Shown piece after piece: positions 30,618-41,447 of a stretch of DNA of 64,000 bases. Source of the stretch: Agapetus fuscipes (taxonomy: Eukaryota > Arthropoda > Insecta > Trichoptera > Glossosomatidae); NCBI GenBank assembly GCA_951799405.1, contig OX637352.1:11542820-11606819 (forward strand). The letters run 5' to 3'. Position numbers and translations under genes: made by a program. A model generated the notes under the pieces. That model had not been told where the DNA came from. It did not search any database and worked only from the letters and a program-made list of their open reading frames with translations. Each line of letters begins with the position of its first letter. The first letter of the stretch is position 1.

Positions 30618-32479
30618 TACTTAATTTATTTTACTTTCTTCGGCTCATAAGCCTTGAAGGCTCAGGGCCTCCCGCACCACAATCCTCCAGGACTCTCTGT
30701 CTTGTGCTGCTTCCCTCCATGGTCCCCTCACTCCCAGAACTTCGGCGTCGGCTTCAACGTTGTCTGCCCACCGCATCCTGGGACGTCCGAGTGGTCTAAC
30801 ACCTGAGGGGGCACCATCCAAGACTGTTCTGATGATCCTGGAGTCCTCTGCACGTGCTACATGTCCGGCCCACTGGAGTCTTCTTGATTTCATTACCGAC
30901 ACTATGTTTGGATATTGAAACACGGACATCAGCTCCGCGTTGGTTCGGATACGCTACCTGTCATCTTCAAATACAGGTCCGAGAATGCGACGAAGTATTT
31001 TGTTCTCAAAGACCTGGAGAGATTTTTCTTGTTTTTGAGTCAGACTCCAGGCTTCGCTTCCGTACAACACAACTGGCCGAACAATGGAAGTGTAAATCTT
31101 GAATTTTGTGGAGCGGGATAGCCATTTTGAGCACAATAGCCCTCTAAGGCCAAAAAAAGCATTATTGCCGGAGTGAATTTGGGCATGTAATTCTGAGGAT
31201 AGGATATTTTTGTCATTTATAAGGGTACCCAAGTACTTGAATGATTTGCAGTTCTTAAACTTGTAAATATCTACATTCAAATCTTCTTGAATATTCCGCC
31301 GCGCCACAGGCAAGTATTCAGTTTTCCCCTCATTAATTCTCAATCCTATCCTCCTTGCCATTCTCTCCATTGGTAAGAAGAGCGCCCGGAGCTGTGCAGC
31401 GTTCTCTCCCAGAAGCACCACATCATCCGCATATCCCAGCAGCCTAATGGTACTTCCTACGGTGATTCCACCATACACAGATTTGGTTTCTCTCACGACC
31501 TTTTCCAAGGCTAGGTTGAAGAGCAATGGAGAGAGGGCGTCACCCTGCTTTAGGCCTGAACTGATCTCAAAGGGATCCGAGACCTGTCCCTGCAGCAGTA
31601 TTTGAGCTCTTGAATTTTCTATGGATATCTGAACCAGTTTGATGAGTTTTCCAGGAATTCCATAGTCTCGTAAAACGCTCCACAGCCCCAAACGATGCAC
31701 TGAGTCATAAGCAGTCTTGAAGTCGACAAAAAGGCAATGAGTATCTTAAGCATATTCCCACTTCTTCTCTAATATTTGCCTCAAAGAAAAGATCTGGTCG
31801 GTTGTGCTCCGATTCCTTCTGAAACCTGCTTGGTACTCTCCAAGAGTACATTCAGCATATGGCATAATTCTTCTTACCAGAATATTAGACAATATTTTGT
31901 ATGCCGCTGGGAGAAGTGAGATACCTCTATAATTAGAGCATAGCATTTTGTCTCCTTTTTTATGTATTGGACACAATAGTGCAACTTTCCAGCTATCCGG
32001 CAGTACCTCATGTTTCCAAACATCCTGATAAAGACCCCACAGAGCATTTTCTAAGGCTTCTGCGCCACATTTTAGTAACTCAGCAGGGATGTCATCGTTT
32101 CCAGGAGCTCTTGACTTCTTTAAACTCTTAATTGCCTGTACTACCTCATCTCGACTTGGTGGAGGAACTTTGGGTTCCACCGTGAGAACTCTAGATGGTT
32201 GCAAAGGATTATCCGGACTCTCACCTCGCAGCTATCTATAATCTATCCAGCAATCCAGTGAAATGATTCTTCCACACATCAAGTATTTGATCTCGATCAG
32301 CAATGATGTTTCCCTGTTCATCCTTTATCTGGCTACTACGCTGTTGAAATCCACACTTCGCCTTTCTGACGGAATCAAAGAATTTCCTAGAGTTCCTTCC
32401 ATCCCTATTGTCACTCTCAAGCTTCTCCATCAGCCGCTTATGATGTAAGCGTTTTTTGGCCCTCAGGAGGTTTCGTAAG
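30618..32479 (-). pseudogene. RTE-type LINE RTE-D, 5'-truncated reverse transcriptase
   Basis: Read in order: NLLRAKKRLHHKRLMEKLES, SRKFFDSVRKAKCG; then KSRAPGNDDIPAELLKCGAE, HKKGDKMLCSNYRGISLLP, EYQAGFRRNRSTTDQIFSLR (to 31746); then GLKQGDALSPLLFNLALEK, LGYADDVVLLGE, FKYLGTLINDK (to 30954); then MKSRRLQWAGHVARAEDSR and PLGRPRMRW (to 30645). That is the full RT and C-terminal region of an RTE-like element in four frame segments. Breaks lie near 32220, 31720 and 30940. The 3' end abuts J3 and the 5' end abuts a poly-T tract. Confidence 0.75.
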
Positions 32480-32506
32480 TTTTTTTTTTTTTTTTTTTTT
32501 TTTTTT
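32480..32506. repeat. Poly-T tract
   Basis: 27 consecutive T. It may be the poly-A tail of a minus-strand retrotransposon that begins at higher coordinates, though nothing between it and the RTE-A tail at 32563 was recognised. Confidence 0.6.
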
Positions 32507-32562
32507 CAACAAACAGAACAATACAAAAATGGATACGATAGTAATGTGTATAAGAAAAAGAT

Positions 32563-33184
32563 AATCTAATCTAATCTAATCTAATCTAAGCTGCAAAGAT
32601 ATATATCATTTAAGTTTTATATTAAATGCATTCCCACAAGCAGATATGTATAATTTCGCGCTAACACATGCCGCATGTGGACCTACAATATAAAAACCCA
32701 ATCTCAAATGAACATAAGCCTTGCAACTCTTGCCGTCCTTCCCTGAAACAGAGGTGACATTGGCAAAGTGAACCAATTTTTACATTATGGGTGGTCAGCC
32801 GCATAACAACCTATAAGTCAAGGAACATACATGACAAATTACATTTTTTAAAAACAATAAATCACAATATATACATGGACATAAAAACTAAATCATAAAA
32901 CCAATTTTACTTTAACAAACCTCAGCCGCCAACATCACAGATCAACCGCCATTTCTTTCTATCCTTACATACTTCTTTCATTTCCTCCAGAGTCATAACC
33001 TTCTTCATACAAGCTCTTCTTTTATTATGACTCTGGATATTCCATTCATTCGCAATTTCGGATATTTGGTCCATCCATACCTTTCTCGGTCTTCCTCTAC
33101 CACGACATCCATCTATTCTACCAACATATACTTTCTTCGTCAGTCTTTCCTCATTCATTCTCTCCATATGCCCAAACCATCTTA
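32563..33184 (-). mobile_element. RTE-A LINE, longest copy: RT C-terminus plus 3' UTR and tail
   Basis: This copy links the abundant repeat to its parent LINE. On the minus strand: RT C-terminus (33184-32925), stop, about 350 bp of 3' UTR, then AGCTTAGATTAGATTAGATT ending in the pentameric tail. A further (TTAGA)n run lies on the upstream side (33183-33205), as if the element had inserted into a pre-existing tail. It matches 8584-9076 without visible differences. Confidence 0.9.
32925..33184 (-). pseudogene. RTE-A reverse transcriptase C-terminal fragment
   Basis: Encodes MERMNEERLTKKVYVG, RGRGRPRKVWMDQISEIANE, NIQSHNKRRACMKKVMTLEE and KEVCKDRKKWRLICDVGG, then TGA. It is clearly related to the RTE-C C-terminus (HIERMNEDRLTKRVYKG...GRGRPRKEW), so RTE-A and RTE-C are sister families with unrelated 3' UTRs. 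Confidence 0.85.
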
Positions 33185-33205
33185 TCTAATCTAATCTAAT
33201 CTAAT

Positions 33206-33550
33206 AATATAGCGTATTGCTCCAATTAAGTACATGTTGATATTAAAAAATATACTATGATAAAACAACAACATAATACAACAGTTACACTCTTATCAAT
33301 AATTAAAGTAATAAATAAAATAAGAAATAAAAATAGACGTGCACATTTACCTTTATATTAAATAAACTTTACAGAATTTTATAAAATTTACAATTAATAG
33401 ATCTACCCACACACTTACAATAGTGATATATTTCATAGCAAATAAAATTATTATGAAAGTAAATTTAATTAAATTAAATTAAATTAAATTTCAGTTTTAA
33501 TTTTGAAGACATACATAATAAATATCAACTAGTAGGTGATCATCGATCGA
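33206..33550. other. AT-rich spacer
   Basis: Contains a short TAAAT repeat near 33470-33490. No gene is seen. Confidence 0.5.
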
Positions 33551-33553
33551 GAT

Positions 33554-34440
33554 TTAAGTGCAAAGTTTGGCCGTCGCCAACCTTTTGAAGGTCTTTGTTG
33601 ACAGGAAAAAAATGTCCAATTCACCAACTGTTTCATTGTACAATCGCCAAGCTCTCAGGAGGAATGAGTTCCCGTATGAGTTTGTTCTGTGAGACGGAAT
33701 GTAAAGCTGGATATTAGTGTTTCTTGACGTCATCCTAGGCACTCGGATTCCTACTTCTGACAGGAGTTCGGAGCAAGACACGTTACCCTGGATGAGTTTG
33801 TACAGAAACATTTGATCTAGAACACTCCTTCTCGCTTGGAGCGATGATAAACCATAGTGTTGCAGTGCCTTATGATAGTCGGCAAGCCCTCGATAGAGAC
33901 CATCTCGGTACATGAATGTCCTGGTGAGTCGTTTTTGGACGGCCTCCAATCTATTAACGTAGGTGATATATTGTGGATTCCAAACTTGGCAAGCATATTC
34001 CAGTATTGGTCTAACATATACTTTATAAAGAAATAATGCCACTCCAGTGTTACGGAATGGCTTGCAAGATCTTAAAACAAACCCAAGCAATTTGTATGAC
34101 CTTTTAATAATGTGATCAATGTGGTTATTGAACCTTAATTTCTTGTCAAGTATAAGCCCCAAATCACGTACTCGATCGGCTGGTTCCACAACCTCCGATT
34201 GTATTTCGTACTCAAAGACCACTGGGTCCTTTTTCCTAGTAAACCTCACGATGTTACACTTAGAAACAGTGAAAGTTTATTTGAGACACAATAGTTACCG
34301 AAGCGTTCCAGATCTCTCTGGATTAGTAAGCAATCTCTCACGGATGCGACCTCTGAAAAAATCTTCATGTCGTCAGCATAAAGTAAGATACTTGAGTGGA
34401 GGAAGCAATTTTTGATGTCGTTTATAAAAAGCAGGAATAA
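33554..34440 (-). pseudogene. J4 reverse transcriptase remnant
   Basis: From 34440: FINDIKNCFLHSSILLYADD (catalytic YADD retained), then a frameshift near 34255, then MRFTRKKDPVVFEYEIQ, RVRDLGLILDKKLRFNNH, VRPILEYACQVWNPQY and a complete C-terminal region to the stop at 33554. Fingers and first palm motifs are deleted. Confidence 0.75.
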
Positions 34441-34446
34441 AAGACA

Positions 34447-35690
34447 TTAAATTTGTAGGTTTAACGACTCAGCAGGGAAATTCACAGCATTCGGATCCAG
34501 GGTTGGGGGTGATGAGGCATAAGCAGATTCGAAAAATCTTACAAAGGCATCTGCAATGTCCGAGTTCCGATGATATTCGGTGCTGTAGGGTGTCATTGAA
34601 TTTGATACGTTGTTAATAGGGTTGCGCAATGATTGAACGTAACTCCAAAATTTCTTGGGATCTGAGTTAATGTTCTTTTTGACCTGATTCAAATATAGAA
34701 GATTAAGTTCAGAGATTTTCTTCTTGGTTTGCTTTCTGAGGAAGGAAAAACGTTTGTATTCTACTTCTGACCCTGTTCTCTTCCAGTTGGTATGACATGA
34801 TGATTTTTCAATAATTATTTTTTTAATTTCATCCTTGAACCATATTGGGTAAAGATATTTTGGGATATGTGATTCCTTCCTGGGAAAACATTGATCGAAG
34901 CAATTATAAATCTGCGTATAAAAAATTTCCACAGCCTCGTCTACATCTGAGCTGCTGTATAGCGGCTCCCACACAATTTCACAGAGGAGCTCATAAAGGT
35001 GTTTGAAATTTCCTCTCTGAAAATTCCATGGTGCGAAATTTCGATGGACAGGCTCTTGAGATGAAAGATTTCTATGAATTTTGCGGGGAAAAAAAGTTTG
35101 ATATGGATAGCTGGATGATAGGGATCTTCAGAGACGAATGGCTCATCACAACAGTCCACCGTGCAAGTGGTATTGGACAAGACAAGGTCAAGGGTAAGGA
35201 TTTTCTACAGAATTGTGTTGTTTAGTTTGAAATAGGACATATACTTAATACTCGTAATATTCAAGAGACAAAGAAGAAGAATAAAAGTTAAAATCACCTG
35301 GGATAATTAATTTGGTACATGGTTTAACGCAACTTTGAATTGAATCTAAAAAACTTGTGTAGGTACATGATATCGGTAGCATTAGGCGGGAAATATACAA
35401 CACATAGTAAAAGTACAATAAAAAGTGACACACACAAATTCAATATTAGCTATATTTGGTAAATCGATCGCTTCGATGCTCTGAAAAAGGTCAATCCTGA
35501 GGGCTATCAAAGCTCCTGGGTCAATCATCACTAAATACCGCATATCGCCGGTCAAATAACTCAGCAGAAGATACCGAGTCATTTAACCAGGTCTCTGTCA
35601 AAGCCACGATCTGTGGGTTACAGCTTAGTAGTGATTCATTAAACTCCCTTAGGTTGGAGTTTAAGCCTCTGACGTTTTGATAGACAATAC
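34447..35690 (-). pseudogene. J4 endonuclease and linker
   Basis: Endonuclease motifs in separate frames: SLLSYLTGDMRYL-type region with ALIALRIDLF (35582-35382), CTKLIIPGDFNFYSSS (35310-35270) and FVSEDPYHPAIHIKLFF (about 35110). The linker follows with YLYPIWFKDEIKKIIIEK, SSCHTNWKRTGSEVEYKRF and DPKKFWSYVQSLRN. Several frame changes are present. Confidence 0.7.
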
Positions 35691-35736
35691 TGAGAACATG
35701 ATCATTGGAACAGATAGAAAGAATATCCGACTGGCG

Positions 35737-36310
35737 TCATTTGACCCTTTTATTTATCCATTCTTTCATCATGGTATTTACAGGCCAAGTTCCAGGATGA
35801 AGGGCTAAGCCCATAACGGAGAGAGGAAAACCAATTTTAAAGCTTAAATAAGCTTTAGATTTGACAACCAATTGTCTGATATCCAATGGCATGTCCTTCC
35901 CGAGTCTTCCACTTAGGTGCAATTTAATGTCCTGCGGAGATGTTTCCAGATGCAGTGACCAGACGTGTAAGTAGCCAAGTCTTTCCACTGCTCTCAGACA
36001 TCCACTGGGCTGTCTCACCTCTTGGATTGTTGGTCTAGTTGGACAGATGTGAGCATTAGATGAAAATGTCAGTTTCTTGGGCACAGGCTTGGGCACAACA
36101 GGTGCAGCCTGTAGTGAGCTTACTGAAGTCAGTGTCAGTGATTTGACCGCTAGCTTTGCTGCAGGAGTAGGTATTGGTGCAGGTGTGGGTGCCGGTAGAG
36201 GCGAATGTGCAGGCGCAGTTGCAGGAAGAGTCTTTATCTTCGATGCGGCTTTAAGTTTGGCAGCTCGGGTTTGTACAGAAACAGCCGGTGGAGACTTGAG
36301 TATCTCACTA
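35737..36310 (-). pseudogene. J4 ORF1 (gag-like)
   Basis: The frame is open from about 36310 to the stop at 35737. An Ala/Pro-rich low-complexity stretch (HSPLPAPTPAPIPTPAAKL) precedes a domain with GYLHVWSLHLETSPQDIKLH, KSKAYLSFKIGF and LHPGTWPVNTMMKEW. This matches the C-terminal RNA-binding domain found in ORF1 of many Jockey/CR1-like elements (shared pattern y-x-SFk and WP). The start codon is not determined. Confidence 0.7.
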
Positions 36311-36316
36311 ATCTAA

Positions 36317-37013
36317 TTTTTGGTGTGATAGGATAAAACAATCACAAGGGAATCCAAGGCAATTGTGGAAGTCTTTAGAAAACATTACTGGCAATAATGT
36401 GCAAAACACAGTAAGCAGCTTAACTGCTGATGACCTAACGCTCTTCTTTAAAAACAAGGTGGAGGAAATCCGTAAGTCATCTGACGGAGCAGAGAAGCCT
36501 CTCATTGAAAAGCTAAGTATTATGTTAATGAATGATTTTGCTGAGACCACTGTTGCTTTTTCGACCGCGTCAGTCGAAATTTACACACATTACTCCTCTT
36601 CTCCACAAGCTTCACTGGCTCCGTATACCGGAGCGCATTGAGTTCAAAGTGTGCACGATGGTCCACAAAGCTTTATTTGGAAAAACACCCAAATATCTCG
36701 CTGATTTAATCAAACCAGTCACCCTCGGCAAAAAAAGCCTAACACTGCGCTCAGCTGAGACTGGAGCCAAATCAAGGATTGCAGAACCTATAAGAAGAGT
36801 TAACACATTATTTGGAGAGCGTGCATTTGCAGTTGCTGGCCCTCTGGCCTGGAACCACCTGCCACATCATGTGAGAGAGCTAGAGGACCATGGAAAGTTC
36901 CGGAATGCACTGAAGACAAGCAAATTTCTGGCATCGTTTGCACCAGCGCCCTTGGAGTGACTACATCACGAAACGGCGCTATAAAGAAATCATCTACTCA
37001 TCATCATCATCAC
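36317..37013 (+). pseudogene. L2/CR1-like LINE, internally deleted, (ATC)n tail
   Basis: 36330-36530 encodes an endonuclease-RT linker (PRQLWKSLENITGN, DDLTLFFKNKVEEIRKSS). Near 36540-36570 it jumps to the RT C-terminus: HITPLLHKLHWLRIPERIEF, KVCTMVHKALFG, GERAFAVAGPLAWNHLP and a stop at 36958-36960. The 3' UTR is short and ends ATCATCATCATC near 37013. The same 3' terminus recurs at 51732-51812. Confidence 0.75.
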
Positions 37014-37424
37014 TGTACTCGCCAGTACAGATGCACCGGCACGTACTTGTGTCGCGCTCGCGCCCGGCTGAGTAGACGCAAATGATGCAGGTACTGTTGG
37101 TACCATCTTTGCGGCGGTCCGCGTACAGGTACATACTGGCGCGGTCTGCATAAAGTTTTCTAGTAGGTAATTCATATATACCTATATATGCGTTCCACAT
37201 AATGTCTTAGAAAACCTGCTCTCTAATAAACAATTTATTTTCACGATTTGTTTTGTAAAAAGCTACAAACGTTCGGTCCTCAAACCATCATCAGGTATAA
37301 ATATCCTGATGGAGGTCTGAGGACCTAAATATTTGTCATTTTTTACACAAAAACGGGAAAATATTAGATTCGTATGTGAAATGACCAATTCTCTTTGAAA
37401 TTTAAATTATCTATAGTTTACTTG
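37014..37424. other. Unassigned sequence with one hairpin
   Basis: No gene is seen. At 37272-37326, GGTCCTCAAACCATCATCAGG faces CCTGATGGAGGTCTGAGGACC, an imperfect 21-bp inverted repeat that could be part of a foldback element. Confidence 0.5.
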
Positions 37425-37670
37425 ACTTATAGGTTGGTATGAGGCTGACCACCCATACTGTAAAAAATGGTTCACTCTGCCAATATCGACCCTGTTTCAA
37501 GGAAGGTCGGCAAGAGTTGCAGGGCTCATGTTCATTTGAGATTGGGTTTTTATATTGTAGGTCCACAAGCGGCATGTGTGAGCGCGAAATTATGTGTGTC
37601 TGCTTGTGGGAATGCATTTAATATGAATCTCAAATGATACAAATCTTTACAACTTAGATTTAGATAGTTT
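37425..37670 (+). repeat. RTE-A 3'-UTR copy, subfamily 1
   Basis: CTTGACTTATAGGTTGGTAT through TGTCTGCTTGTGGGAATGC to TTTACAACTTAGATTTAGA. Confidence 0.85.
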
Positions 37671-37727
37671 AATTTAGAAAGATAATTTTTAAAATATTGA
37701 TTAAAAAAAAAATTATTTATTAATTTA

Positions 37728-37800
37728 TTGTGACTAGTTTATGTTCCCATAGAGAAAGCATATAATGTTGTTATGCTAGAGAAGGAAGTATAGAGATAAT
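37728..37800 (+). repeat. Orphan copy of the zinc-finger 5' region
   Basis: CCCATAGAGAAAGCATATAA, followed by TGCTAGAGAAGGAAGT and an AGATAATAAT run, matches the block upstream of ZNF1 (17355-17415) and of ZNF2 (56460-56545, minus). No zinc finger follows. An L2/CR1-like 3' end (37813-37925) cuts in instead. Confidence 0.65.
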
Positions 37801-37812
37801 AATAATATTAGG

Positions 37813-37925
37813 ATGATTTATTTGGTGAGCGCTGTTTTTGTGTGTATCACACCTCAAGAGCCCTCTGCGAGCTTGGTCATCGCTGTAGAAAGCGCCAATT
37901 CTCAAGCAAGACCCAGTTGTTGTAA
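37813..37925 (-). repeat. L2/CR1-like LINE 3' end
   Basis: GATTTATTTGGTGAGCGC, TCACACCTCAAGAGCCCTC and GAAAGCGCCAATT, as at 1100-1204. Confidence 0.45.
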
Positions 37926-37984
37926 GGCTGGATGGACCTTTTGATGACCGGTCTTTGGTAAAGGTTTATGAATTTTTCAACCCA

Positions 37985-38228
37985 GCGAAGAGCAAATTTG
38001 AACCGCCGGGATTCGAACCCACGACCTTCCAGTTACGAGTCCGAAGTGTTACCACCTGGACTACTTCACAAGATATGAGAACCAGCCCCTTCGGAAGCCG
38101 GCAAACTCCACTTCAACTGAAGTGGGCGGCTAAGGCCAGCCCTATTAACTGTAAAATAAATAGGTTCCACTCGCCACATGCTACCTCTTCAGGGACAGGA
38201 AGTTACACTGTAAGTGTAGCTTAGTAGC
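37985..38228. repeat. SINE-like repeat, copy 2, with tRNA-like head in reverse
   Basis: 38070-38228 matches the tail of the SINE at 46921-47242 (ACCAGCCCC, CTTCAACTGAAGTGGG, AAATAGGTTCCACTCGCC, AAGTTACACTGTAAGTGTAG). The left part (about 37993-38058) is tRNA-like on the minus strand: B box GGGTTCGAATCC and an A-box-like GGTGGTAACACTTCGG. The head orientation is opposite to that of copy 1, so this is either a rearrangement or a different family sharing a tail. Confidence 0.55.
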
Positions 38229-38324
38229 GTTGCGTAACATGCAGCATGTGTAACCGAGAACTTACACTAAAATAAAGATAACTAATCTTATTATTTAAAT
38301 TTGTTTTATTATTATTTGAATTTC

Positions 38325-38562
38325 AAAGCTATATAACATTTAATATTCATATTACACCCGTTTTCACAAGCAGACACGTTCTAAAATTTCGCACTTACAT
38401 ACGCCGTATGTAAGCCTACAACATAAAAAAAAACTAATCTCAGATGAACATAGCCCTTGCAACTCCTGCCAACATTCCCTGAAAAAGGGGTGACATTGGC
38501 AAAGTGAACCATTTTTTACAGTATGGATGGTCAGCTTCATACAAACTTACAAGTCAAGGTAA
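38325..38562 (-). repeat. RTE-A 3'-UTR copy
   Basis: CAAGCAGACACGTTC, CGCCGTATGTAAGCC, TGACATTGGCAAAGTGAACC and CAAGTCAAGG in minus-strand order. It borders the minisatellite on its left side. Confidence 0.8.
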
Positions 38563-38619
38563 TGATGGCAGATAGAGGATATAAAAGATTAAAGATATAA
38601 ATAGATGGATCGATGGATA

Positions 38620-39245
38620 GATGGATATTGGCGATGAATGTTCTTGTATTGGAGATGAATGTTCTTGTATTGGCGATGAATGTTCTTGTATTGGCGATGA
38701 ATGTTCTTGTATTGGCGATGAATGTTCTTGTATTGGAGATGAATGTTCTTGTATTGGCGATGAATGTTCTTGTATTGGCGATGAATGTTCTTGTATTGGC
38801 GATGAATGTTCTTGTATTGGCGATGAATGTTCTTGTATTGGAGATGAATGTTCTTGTATTGGCGATGAATGTTCTTGTATTGGCGATGAATGTTCTTGTA
38901 TTGGCGATGAATGTTCTTGTATTGGCGATGAATGTTCTTGTATTGGAGATGAATGTTCTTGTATTGGCGATGAATGTTCTTGTATTGGCGATGAATGTTC
39001 TTGTATTGGCGATGAATGTTCTTGTATTGGCGATGAATGTTCTTGTATTGGCGATGAATGTTCTTGTATTGGCGATAAATGTTCTTGTATTGGCGATGAA
39101 TGTTCTTGTATTGGCGATGAATGTTCTTGTATTGGCGATAAATGTTCTTGTATTGGCGATGAATGTTCTTGTATTGGCGATGAATGTTCTTGTATTGGCG
39201 AAAAATGTTCTTGTATTGGCGATGAATGTTCTTGTATTGGCATAT
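38620..39245. repeat. 21-bp minisatellite, about 29 copies
   Basis: The unit is GATGAATGTTCTTGTATTGG plus C. A C/A variant in the GGCGAT/GGAGAT step recurs every four to five units in the left half, giving a higher-order period near 105 bp. In the right half a GATAAATGT variant recurs about every three units. Because 21 is a multiple of 3 and the unit lacks stops, both strands show long open frames (heptad repeats such as MNVLVLA and CIGDECS). These are probably artefacts. The array sits between two RTE-A copies. Confidence 0.95.
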
Positions 39246-39261
39246 TGTAATAAATATGAGA

Positions 39262-39608
39262 CTTCTAAATCTAAATCTAAACTAAGCTGCAAAGATATGT
39301 ATCATTTGAGAATCATATTTAATGCATTCCACAAGCAGACACGCATAATTTTGCGCTCACACATGCCGCATGTGGACCTACAATATAAAAAACCCGATCT
39401 CAAATGAACAAAAGCCCTGCAACTCTTGCCGTCCTTCCCTGAAACAGGGGTGACATTGGCAAAGTGAACCATTTTTACAGCATGGGTGGTCAGCCGCATA
39501 CCAACCTATAAGTCAAGGAACATACACGACAAATGACATTTTTTAAATCAACAAATAATAATATGTATGGACATCAAAACTAAAAACTAAACAAATTCCA
39601 ATTTGATG
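39262..39608 (-). repeat. RTE-A 3'-UTR copy next to the left end of copy II
   Basis: From CTAAATCTAAACTAAGCTGC (tail side) through CATGCCGCATGTGGACC to GTCAAGGAACATACACGAC and the proximal UTR (AATAATATGTATGGACATC). It stops at TTAA just before copy II, at the point where the RTE-A consensus also reads TTTAAC, so copy II may have inserted here. Confidence 0.8.
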
Positions 39609-40311
39609 TTAAATATTGTCGCCTTACTTTCTCAACCTCGTATCTCAAAAAAAATTTTTTTTTTTTTTTACTTCTTTCTATTTGTTTTTCGATATTACAT
39701 AACTACAACTTACTGGTATATTGATATCAAACGTAGTTTTTGATTTAGGGGCTATGCAATTACCTTGTATCTTAAAAAACAAAAATGATAACTGCAACAA
39801 ACTCGTATCTTAAAATAAAAGACAATATCAACTTAAGACTCATCCAGAAGATTATTTTTTAACTTGCCTAGTGAGATGCAAGATTGCCGCTCTTATTACA
39901 ACCCCTTAGTGCTTGGTTTTCATATGTCCATCAGAGGTAATTTCACATGAGCAATGTTTGTATATGTACTGAACCAATGTATGTAATAAATACCTGACAT
40001 TGATTTACAAAAAATGTAAAACAAATCTCATATCATCGAGTTTTACGTTTTTTACTTAGCACAAATTGTGTAGAATGTGATTCTTAAGACATTTTGGAAG
40101 ACTCATTGAAAGGTCATCTTCCAATCAAATGGTATATGGGATAAGCCAAATAAACACTGGGGGGACAAATGTGTAGATTTGCGGGACAGTCAACATTGTT
40201 TACACAGATTTGAATGTTTATTTTACAAAGAAGTGGTCATCATTGGAGAAAACTGAATAATATTTCCTGATACTCGTATCGCTGTTAAAAGATAAGTTAC
40301 AACTTATTTTA

Positions 40312-41447
40312 TTGTATTCGAACCTATTTGAAAAAACCAAATCTCTTCAACAATCTAATTTCAATAAATTGACAGTGACAAAACTTTGCCTGCATCTCAT
40401 GGTAAAAAAACATACTCTTATTCAGCAACAAACTTCCGTTCTTGATGAAAAAACAGGATTGATTGTTTTCCATGAATACTCATCTGCTAACACCAACGAG
40501 AAAAATCTGTCCAAGCTACCTTATTATCCTGATGACGTCATATTTGACGAGAAAACTGGTCGGATGCTTCCAGTAAAATCTCAGGGGATACCTAATTCAG
40601 ATCATTCAGATGATTCAGATTTTTCAGAAAGTGAATCCGAATTCATTCCATGTGACGATTATGCTAATTCTTCATCATCAGAACCAGATGTCGAAAAATC
40701 AAGAATCTTAAATGAGTTTTCTGGCACTATAAAAATTAAAAGAGCTCGAAAAGGGCAAGGGAATAAAAATAACTGGACTAGAAATATACTCAAAAGTAAA
40801 AGAATGATGGGGCAGGAGTATTCTTCAATTAAAAGAGAGAAAAATGAAGTAACGGTACGAGTAGAAAAGAGGAAACAAAGGGCACTACAACCTTGATGGG
40901 ATCCATGTAGCAATATATTTTCCAAGAAATGTCATAAATTATCTAATGAGGACAGAAAGACAATTTTTAATTCATTTTGGAAGCTTTCCTGGGAAGAGAG
41001 AAAAGTCTATGTTGTGTCTATGGTCACGCTTAAACCAGTAACTGCCCAAACCAAAGGACATCCGTCTAGGTGGACACACACTCTGGAATATTTCCTCAAG
41101 GTTGATGGTGAAATAATACCAGTTTGTATAAAATGTTTTGCGGGACACTGTGCTTAGGCGAATGGTCTGTGGCAAACTGGGTCAAGAACGAAAAATCTGA
41201 AATCGGGATGTCAAAAAAGCCAAAACCAATTAGCGACTAAAGGCAATCAATACAACTAAAGTAGAGCACATCACTAAATTTTTGATGGCTCTTCCAAAAA
41301 TGCCTTCGCATTACTGTCGACAAAGCACTGCCAAAAAATATGTTGACGTTGATTACACGACATGGGCTGAAGAATACCGTAACTTTAATTTTTTTTTAAA
41401 AGATCAGAACGTCGCTGAACGAGAGAAGCCTACCTATAAATGTTTTT
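40312..41447 (+). pseudogene. Copy II transposase-like protein, N-terminal and middle part
   Basis: An acidic, serine-rich N-terminus (SDHSDDSDFSESESEFIP), then a basic block (KIKRARKGQGNKNNWTRN, MMGQEYSSIKREKN), then CHKLSNEDRKTIFNSFWKL and, after breaks, HITKFLMALPKMPSHYCRQS, corresponding to IPRIESHYVRATTSRQ in copy I. Premature stops at 40894-40896 and several more between 41150 and 41270 show decay. The frame ends at the RTE-B insertion after YKCF. Confidence 0.6.

Larger units (their letters stand above)
33554..36315 (-). mobile_element. Jockey/CR1-like LINE J4, all domains present but deleted
   Basis: The minus-strand order is ORF1 (36310-35737), endonuclease (about 35690-34941), linker (34974-34447) and RT remnant (34440-33554). 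An internal deletion removes most of the RT fingers and palm: the linker ends PAESLNLQI and is followed directly by RT text just before the YADD box. Confidence 0.75.

Noticed and set aside
32540..33205. Telomeric repeat (TTAGG type)
   Set aside because: The pentamer is TTAGA, always at the 3' end of RTE-A copies; it is the element's tail.
36077..36316. 79-codon plus-strand open frame rich in Gly/Ala
   Set aside because: Antisense of the Ala/Pro-rich segment of the J4 ORF1 on the minus strand.
37993..38058. Minus-strand tRNA gene
   Set aside because: B-box match is good, but it is fused to the SINE tail and I could not fold a full acceptor stem.
38620..39245. CRISPR-like array
   Set aside because: Units are directly adjacent without unique spacers; this is a minisatellite in a eukaryotic window.
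38537..39407. Several long open frames (200-264 codons) on both strands over the minisatellite
   Set aside because: They are forced by a stop-free 21-bp repeat read in different frames. No domain, no flanking coding context.
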